Origin: Trema orientale
Taxonomy: Eukaryota; Streptophyta; Magnoliopsida; Rosales; Cannabaceae
DNA length: 64,000 nucleotides
Direction of reading: 5' to 3'
NCBI GenBank assembly: GCA_002914845.1
Contig: JXTC01000038.1
Span: 1,019,611 to 1,083,610 of the forward strand
Part shown: one piece after another, positions 57,170 through 64,000 of the stretch
Layout of the letters: each line of letters begins with the position of its first letter
Numbering within the stretch: the first letter of the stretch is position 1
Made by a program: the position numbers and the translations under genes
Notes under the pieces: generated by a model
Databases searched by the model: none
What the model saw: the letters and a program-made list of their open reading frames with translations, nothing else
Told to the model about the DNA's origin: nothing

Positions 57170-59800
57170 TCAGATAGCTGAAGTGAGATGCCCTATTTGT
57201 GTTGTAAGATTATCTACATTAGTCATGTTCCACCAATCTTTTCTGTGAACCGCAGTCTTGCTATCATTCGCTCTGTCATCGGTTTCATTTCTCTCTAACT
57301 GGATTTCCTGTAAATCTGATGAACCGGGAGTCTCAGTCAAGCATTGTTCCCAGAAGAGATCATTCACCTTAGCAGGCAAAGCTTCTGCTGTCCCAACATC
57401 TTGTTCTTTAGAGGCCTCAACTTCAAGAGCACCAGCAGGGCTTGTGTTCATATCGATTCCTGAAGATTTAGGTGTCTCGTCGACGTCAAGACAAACCGAG
57501 AATATACCAGCGATGTCAAGATGATTCTCAGAGCTGGGCGCCTCTGGAGATGAACGAACATCAAATGAATTGGGTGAAGATAGACGTGATATAGGTGAAC
57601 AAGTTCTGCAATTATTCTCAACATGTTCTACTTCTGTAATGATGACAGGAGAGGCCTGTGAGAACAACCCCACACTGTTAAATTCTTCACCAATCCTGTA
57701 AAGAAAACTCTCCCAGAATTCTAAGGAACCTTCCAGCTTCTCAATGTGGTCCAACTTTAATATGTGAGCAGATACTCTATCAATGTTAGTCTTCTGTAGA
57801 TTCCAATCCGAGTTTTCATCCATATTGGATTCATCAGAAAAGTTATTAGAGTTCAACAACCTTCTCTTTTTGTTGTGGTTACCTGATTGTTGCATAAGTA
57901 TAGAGGCAAATGTCGGTTTCTGCATTAGTTCAGCTAAGGAGGCCATAAGTTGCCTCTGACGCTGTTCCATGTTTTGGAACCGCTCATTTAGCGACTGTTT
58001 TTGAAGCTCAAACTCCTGTTTCTCTCTTTCATGTCTCTGTAGCTCCAACTGAAGCGAGTTCTTCTCGTATTGCAGTCTCTTGATTTCCTTCTCATATTCA
58101 AGTTTCTCCGCATCGGTTAAAGGGGCAGAATGCCCCTGGATGGGCATGGAATGACTGTGAATTGGTTTGCGTCTGTGAATATTCTTCAGGAGATGTCTCT
58201 GTCCTCTAATAAATTCCTCATTTGCAAACTCCCACTGGTCTGGATCAATCTTTCTAAACCCCTGATCAAACACAATACAAGATGTCTAGATTAACATAAG
58301 GCTCATTATAGGCATGCATTCTAGTAGATTATAAAGGAAAGGAATAATTGCCAGACTATGACAGAAGCTTAGAAACAGGAGATGCAGGACAAGTAAAACA
58401 CAAGACACAACATTACAACAAACAAAATGGCCATAAATCAAAACATATATATATATATATATATATATCTATACTTATGAATGTCAAGTTATGTCTATTA
58501 TAATCAAAGTCCACAAGGTTTGTTAATTATCAGAAACAGATACTTCCACCAATCTTTAAAAGCTCTACCTCAGAAAACAGCATAAGCAAATCTTAGGTAC
58601 AAGCTCAGATGCTCTAAAAACATATGTAAAAGACCATTCCAGACTTTGTTAAAATTTCCAGCGCAATAGGTCAAATTTTCTATGGTGCAGATATATCAAC
58701 ACAATGATATCATTTGGTAATTAAATCCAATAAAAACTCTTGTACCCCTTTTGAAAGGTTAGTCTGATAATATAGCAGCTATTTTACTGCAGTAAGACTG
58801 TCACATTTTTCTTCCTTGGCAACCAGTTTCCACAAATGAATAATCCTCATATCAGAAATCAAAATCACTCAAGTGGAACAGAAACCTCAGAGCAGCGATA
58901 TACGTATCTGCAGTTGATCCAATAGTTTGAAATTTCCCTGCCTGTTTCCACAGGATCAGATCCCTCTATTTAACAGCTTCAAATCCAGATTATCGGGTTA
59001 TTGATTCATGAAGCATAATTCAAACGAACGTCTATTAGTAATTTTATACGGTTCATATGAGCATGCAGTGATCTTTTTGTCTTCAACTCTATAAAGATAT
59101 CGCGACCTTGTCAGTATTAAGGAACTTTACAAAGAACAAAGTACAACTCTATTAATTACATCTGCTCAACTTTTTTAGCAACTAGATGTCTCGATCAAAC
59201 TGGTCAAGTACATTTAACAAGTTTCACAATATTAGTCACAGAAAAAATTAAAGCATTTTTCACTTTTAATGAATGACCTTAATGAGAAAGACTTCCATAA
59301 GTACATAATTTCCTGTTTTAACGGAGTCAGAATCATGCTAAAACAACACACGCATAAGTACTGAAATGTGAAAACTTTCTAAAAGGGAAAACTTCATATA
59401 AAGCACATAAATTACAAGAACACTAATTATTTGAAAACCATAAGCTTATTCATTAGAATCAACTGCAAGATATCCAAACAAAACTGATTGGAATACCAAC
59501 TTCAATCAAGATGAATAATTTCCAAACTGAAGAATAAACACTACTTTGGAAATAAGGTAAATCACGTAAAACCAGAGGACTTACATATGTATTAAGCTGC
59601 CTCACGAAACTCGAGAAGTTGTTATGCTTGAAATACATGGGAAGCAAATCTTTAGCGAACTCTGTTGGATTCCATACCACAAAGCTGCAACCACTTTGAC
59701 TCCATGACACAATGGTGTCAGTCAATGGTTCGTCAACCAATTCATATGTTTTCGTTAGAAATGGTGCTGGTGCAGTAGAACTGCCTTGTGACGCATCCAT
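57170..59800 (-). CDS. HSFA4-like: Heat stress transcription factor, class A4/A5 type
   Basis: Two exons, 59800-59585 and 58261-57170, join after RQLNTY to GFRKID at the intron position conserved in all plant HSFs, giving 435 aa. The DNA-binding domain covers residues about 10-104 ([11 protein letters not shown], then [27 protein letters not shown]). An A-type HR-A/B coiled coil covers about 125-185 and a basic NLS KKRRL lies at 203-207. AHA activator motifs are [11 protein letters not shown] (252-262) and [10 protein letters not shown] (373-382), and a C-terminal nuclear export signal is [14 protein letters not shown] (421-434). The paired FWE motifs and this export signal are typical of HSFA4/A5. 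The protein should bind heat shock elements as a trimer; A4 members are linked to oxidative stress. The ATG at 59800 (MDASQG) is chosen because family members begin just before PFL; no ATG lies in frame upstream before a stop. The intron is 1323 bp and contains an AT microsatellite. Confidence 0.95.
58444..58468. repeat. AT microsatellite in the HSF intron
   Basis: About twelve AT units, likely length-polymorphic. Confidence 0.85.
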
Positions 59801-60167
59801 TGATACAGAATTTACAACTACTAAATTATTCAACCAAAATGGAGCAAAAAGCTTAGATACCCTTAAAAATCAATCAATTGAAGTGAGAAGCCCTATGAGA
59901 ACTCCAATTCCAAAACCCAGAAACCATAAGAACTCAAAACCAATTTGAAGACTGACAAACAAGTGCAAGAACTGGAAAGTGGGTATCTAAAAAAGTGAAG
60001 TCTCTGAGCTTCAACTTCAAAATCCCAAAAAACCCGAGTATATTTTCTCAACCTGTGATGGAAAACGCAAATCAAATCGCCTCAAATTCAATGATCCAAA
60101 GTGGGTCTTCGAGTTTCTATAATGGGTATTTTTCCTTGACAACCAAACTCAATTCAGCTAACGATTT

Positions 60168-60386
60168 TCATAAAAAGATGATAACTTTCATGGATGCAAA
60201 ATTAAGACAGAGAAGGATCAAACAACAAAAAGAGAAAACTTGTCTTGTGAAAAGCTCTGACTTTCTGACCAAGCAAACGATGTGGGGCTTGGAAAAGAAG
60301 CAAGAAGAGGGGAACGAGCTCGAGTTGGAATTGTCTCCAAGTTTGAAATTCCAAGCACTTGCCTTTGAAAAAAAAACTTGGGTCAT
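60168..60386 (-). other. Possible upstream ORF in the HSF leader
   Basis: An ATG at 60386 (minus strand) opens 72 codons (MTQVFFSKAS..) that end 368 bp before the HSF ATG. It lies 35-40 bp past a TATA-like site, so it would be at the very start of the leader. Sequence resembles no known protein; it may be chance. Confidence 0.25.
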
Positions 60387-60420
60387 GAATGGTTAGTGGG
60401 GTTTGGTTTATGTATTGGAT

Positions 60421-60426
60421 TTTATA
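60421..60426 (-). promoter_or_regulatory. Putative TATA box of the HSF gene
   Basis: tttata on the plus strand reads TATAAA on the minus strand (context CATTATAAAATCC). It would start transcription near 60390 and give a leader of about 590 nt. Plausible but unproven. Confidence 0.35.
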
Positions 60427-60490
60427 ATGAGGTTTTTCTTGCTGTGTGGGTCTAAATCGACTCTAGAGTCCAAGACTGACGCGGTCTCAG

Positions 60491-60500
60491 AATTTTCTTG
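60491..60500. promoter_or_regulatory. Two-unit heat-shock-element-like site
   Basis: agaattttct fits nGAAnnTTCn exactly. It lies about 65 bp upstream of the TATA-like site of the HSF gene. A third unit is not perfect. HSEs this short occur by chance. Confidence 0.3.
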
Positions 60501-61132
60501 TGAAAATAAACAATTAACTCAAAAAAGGAGCAAAAGGAAATGATACTAGTTTGTTTTGTTGTATTGGAACACCGGCGTTGACTGAAGCATTTGCATCTTC
60601 TTCGTTCCACGTTCAACGAATAAACATGCAATGGGCATTTTGGGCCAAATATTCTTTATAGTCTAGTTGAGTGTTCGACTTTTCTGAAACAAGAAAATAT
60701 ATGACCCTTTAAAAAATATATATACATATATGACGAAAAGTGACGTAATGTTTTAATAATATTGGGCAAAATAAATGCTAGCTAATTTAAGTTTTTGATA
60801 ATTCTTTGTTTATTTATTTCTCTTCTTGCCCATTTGTGCAACTTTCTTGACTTTTTTTTTTATTAATTAAATTGGCAATTTTAGAGTGCAAATAAAATAA
60901 CCTAAACACCTGAGAATCCGACCGACCCGCACCGAATTTTGCGTGCTCTGGCCTGCCAGGCCCGGCTTCTCAACTTTCCACGTGTTCTTCACTTGTGAAG
61001 AGTGAGAAACTATCTGGCTTCTTTAGTGTTGATTTTAACCATCGGAATAGTGCTAATTCTTTTTTTTTTTTTTGAAGAAAGAATAGTGCTAATTCTTGTG
61101 TTAGCCTTTAAAAACAAAATAAATAAATTAAA
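60501..61132. other. HSF upstream region
   Basis: AT-rich with a short GC-richer patch near 60910-60985. No coding feature recognised. Confidence 0.4.
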
Positions 61133-61692
61133 GAATTTTTGGCATATTTGACTCCTATATTATTCGCAGATTAGTAAAATAGTTTCTGAGTTATTTTTTT
61201 AACATTTAGGTTCTTAAGTTTTAAAAATTTTGACAATTAAGTCATTTTTATTTGTTAATGATAAAGTTTTTTTTATGAAATTAAACATATTTAAATTCTC
61301 CAGTAAAAAAAAATGTTTAAATTAAAGAAATTAGTATTTCATTAATATTAATTAGTTTAGAAGGGAAAATAGAATGAAATTTTAAGAGAAAATTTAAAAT
61401 TTTGAAATTTTTTATTGTTTGAAATTTTGTATATCATATTATTAATTGTAACTAATTTTTAGTTACTTTCTTTTCAATTCCAACTGGTGCTAATAAAGTA
61501 TTGATTTTGATCTTCAAAAACCTCATATGTGACTTAAAAATACTCAATTCTATTCACTAATTTAATAATTACTTATAAAAAGGATTTAATTACAAAGATT
61601 TTTATAACTTAGGGACTTAATTGACAAAAAAATAACTCAAGGACCATTTTGTCAATCTTGAGTAAAACAAGGGACAGCCATGCCAAAAACCC
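61133..61692. mobile_element. Long-TIR Mutator-like MITE 3
   Basis: A 560-bp unit. The left end starts GAATTTTTGGCAT and the right, on the other strand, GGGTTTTTGGCAT. The inverted arms continue for about 150 bp with shared phrases GAGTTATTTTTTT and CAATTAAGTC. Flanks taaattaaa (61124-61132) and taaattgaa (61693-61701) match at 8 of 9 positions. Non-coding. Confidence 0.7.
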
Positions 61693-63300
61693 TAAATTGA
61701 AAATGAGATAAATGTGAGCTGAGAGTCTTGAGACACAATATTATTATATTCGATATTTATCATCACTACCTATGGAACTAGAGTATTGTTATTTATCTCG
61801 AGTCTTAAGCTTATTACAGGATAGGTGACCTCTTGTGATAGGTTTTAAAATTTTTTTTTGCAGGTATTTATATGTGGATCCAATCTTAAAAGAAGCCACT
61901 TCAGTCATAAAATTATCCCGCTCAGGATAAAAAGCTTTATTGATGCTAATATGTAACTTTTTAACAGGTAAAAACATAAACATAACATGTGAAATTATAT
62001 ATTTGTTTTTGGTTGGAGAGACTCTTATATTCATTGTTCTTTTTTATTTTTTATTTTTTAAGAAATGTTAACTACGGAAAAAAAAAATACAACGAACTAT
62101 ATCTTTTTGCAATTTTAATTTTATCTTTTGGCTTATACAAAAAAATGAATAGTTTCACCATTTAAAATCTCTGTAAATGTCTACCCGAGCAAAAATTTGT
62201 ATTAAATATGGAATTTAAACTGGTAATATCTTATTAATGCTAACAAACACTAGATATATTTTAACTGTATATATATATATATATTTATACACAAGCCAAA
62301 AATATGATTGAAATAGCATAAAAGTCATAACTCTAGATATTTCTTTGGCAACTAAACCCTTTTAGAATGTTAAATACGAAATTGTGAGTTAGCTCAAGTC
62401 TTAATTGTGTGTTTTTAGTTATCACTTATCAACTTCTTAATGATATATATTTTCCAAATAGAAACTCTCTGCCAGTGCCGGGGTCATTAGTTTTATGAAA
62501 AAATGGCACTCGATTCTAATTTTGTTAGGATATCACATACACTCGATAGTTGTATTTGTTTTTTCTTTTCTCTTTTGAGTGGATATTTGATAGTTGTATT
62601 TTTTATTTCTTTTAACTAAAATCTACTATGTTTTGTCGTTAAAAATCAATATTAATCTTCAACTTACAAGTATTTGAAATTGTTCATATGGCTAGTTATG
62701 TAATTTTAAATAGTTTTTTGGCATCATTAGTCCCTAATATTTGAGTGTTCTGGCATATTTATACCCCTCCTTCTATTTTTGGCATCCAAATCCCCTACCA
62801 TACAAACTTGAATGGGGCGAGTAGTTATATGGCCATTTTTAGGCCCATAATTCAGTACATGACCACGGTCCGTTAACTATAGCAATATGTCCAAACTAAA
62901 GCCCGTTGGAATTTGTAAGACCGAAATTACCCTCAAGAAACCCAAACCGAAGAAGCCCAAATCGATCACGATTTTCCCCTCTTTCTCCGTCACTTTCTCG
63001 CTCATTTTCCCTCGCTTTCTCCCTCTTCTCCGCCACTTTCTTGCGTTTTCCATCTCCTCCAAAATTTTCTCACTCACTTTCATTTATCTCAGACGAAAAT
63101 ATCGCCACGATTTTTCTTTTCTCGAACTTTTTCTCCATAAAAACCTCACTTAAAATCATTTTCCGAACCCAAATTCATAAAGAAATCTTATATTTCCTGT
63201 AGAAAAACCACAAAATTGCGATCATAAGCTAACACATACGAATCTATACGATTTGAAGTAAAGATCGAAGTTCAACACTAAAAGAAGTCAAGTTCATCAC
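61693..63300. other. AT-rich sequence, possible start of a leader near 62930-63300
   Basis: A TTTTTTGGCATCATTAGTCCC phrase near 62715-62735 resembles the end of another long-TIR MITE. From about 62930 a C/T-rich stretch (CCCTCTTTCTCCGTCACTTT style) resembles plant leader sequence, but no gene follows within the window. Frames at 62877-63202 overlap on both strands and have no recognisable product. Confidence 0.35.
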
Positions 63301-63369
63301 GGAAAGGTAACTACATACAGAGCTCCTTTCTCCTACTCATATATTTCGTATATGAATATAAAAATTAGT

Positions 63370-63990
63370 ACATGGATTTTAGGGTTCGTTTATAATTTTT
63401 GTTTTGGTTTTGGTAAATATATGTGTATATAGGCATTTGTGTTTCAAATTACATTGTTGTAAAATAATCAAAATGCATAATATTAATCCTGATTGCTTGA
63501 TTTCTCATTGGTATATAAATTTACAGAATCGGTATATACATTTTTGAAATATGAATTTCTAAAATCGGTATATACAACTTAGAATTCATAAATTGAGTCT
63601 CTGCTTTTATTAATGAATCTCTAATAATTGGGTCTGTGCTATATGTATGATGACCATTTGTTAATTTATCTTGGTACATGAAATTAAAGAAGTAGTTCAT
63701 AGAATTTATGGTCTTACATTTAATAAATTATGTTTATGGACTATAATGGTTTTTGTGAATATGAAGTGCTCGATGAAATGCCACAAATAATTGTATATCA
63801 TTTTAAATAATTTCTTCAGGTTCATAGATTTTAGGGTTCATGTACTTTTCGTGATACTTTGAAATTTGTTTGGTAAATGAGGTTGCATATCTAGTTCATA
63901 GATTACTGTTTGGATATATAGACTCTAATGATTTTCATGAAAATCAAATCTTTGATGAAATGCCAAAAAGGAATATTGTATGAGATTTTG
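63370..63990. repeat. Diverged tandem-like repeats
   Basis: The phrase GTTCATAGA(A/T) followed by GACT(A/C)TAATG and GATGAAATGCCA occurs at about 63696-63783 and again at 63893-63965. ATTTTAGGGTTC plus TTTGGT(T/A)AA(A/T) occurs near 63376 and 63827. This suggests a roughly 200-bp unit and a related upstream piece, all diverged. Confidence 0.4.
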
Positions 63991-64000
63991 GGTTTCATAA

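Noticed and set aside
59995-60396. 133-codon plus-strand frame antisense to the HSF leader
   Set aside because: No domain or promoter support; it overlaps the leader of a confirmed gene.

Overview
The window is AT-rich nuclear DNA from a eudicot plant. The evidence is spliced genes with GT..AG introns, plant-specific families (RALF peptide, class A4 heat stress factor, class II phospholipase A1), and dense Copia, Gypsy-like, CACTA, hAT, Mutator-like MITE and SINE remains. The species cannot be told from the sequence.

Four host genes are supported. (1) 8697-9083 (+) encodes a small secreted RALF-like peptide with an unusual C-terminal tail. (2) 35644-36948 (+) is an intronless DAD1-like/PLA1-II type phospholipase A1 in a strikingly GC-rich coding block. 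(3) 48481-54134 (-) is a multi-exon sugar-phosphate/nucleotide-sugar translocator of the At1g06470 type; I resolved 12 coding exons with consistent phases, including a 13-nt microexon. (4) 57170-59800 (-) is a two-exon heat stress transcription factor of the HSFA4/A5 type. Genes 3 and 4 lie head-to-tail on the minus strand. No operon-like or pathway link among the four genes is visible.

Layout: 0.2-7 kb holds two decayed Copia fossils. 7.7-10.6 kb holds a SINE, the RALF gene and a MITE. 11.4-16.2 kb is a third Copia fossil. 17.5-19.7 kb is a Gypsy-like solo LTR. 20-29 kb is gene-free and full of short repeats: Copia LTR fragments, SINEs, two long-TIR MITEs and a repeat pair. 29.9-34.2 kb is a decayed CACTA DNA transposon with TNP2-type transposase and Ulp1-type protease remains. 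35.5-37 kb is the lipase gene. 38.5-40.6 kb is a second copy of the 17.5-kb solo LTR in opposite orientation. 41.2-46.1 kb is an unrecognised exon-like region split by a small hAT element, followed by repeats. 48.5-60.4 kb carries the two minus-strand genes. 60.5-64 kb is AT-rich, with one long-TIR MITE and a diverged tandem repeat.

The best observations are the tailed RALF peptide, the 13-nt microexon, a three-copy MITE family with readable target-site duplications beside three of the four genes, and a hAT element with a perfect 8-bp duplication inside an open reading frame. I found no tRNA, rRNA or CRISPR feature and no clearly new biological system. Sequence similarities were judged by eye.
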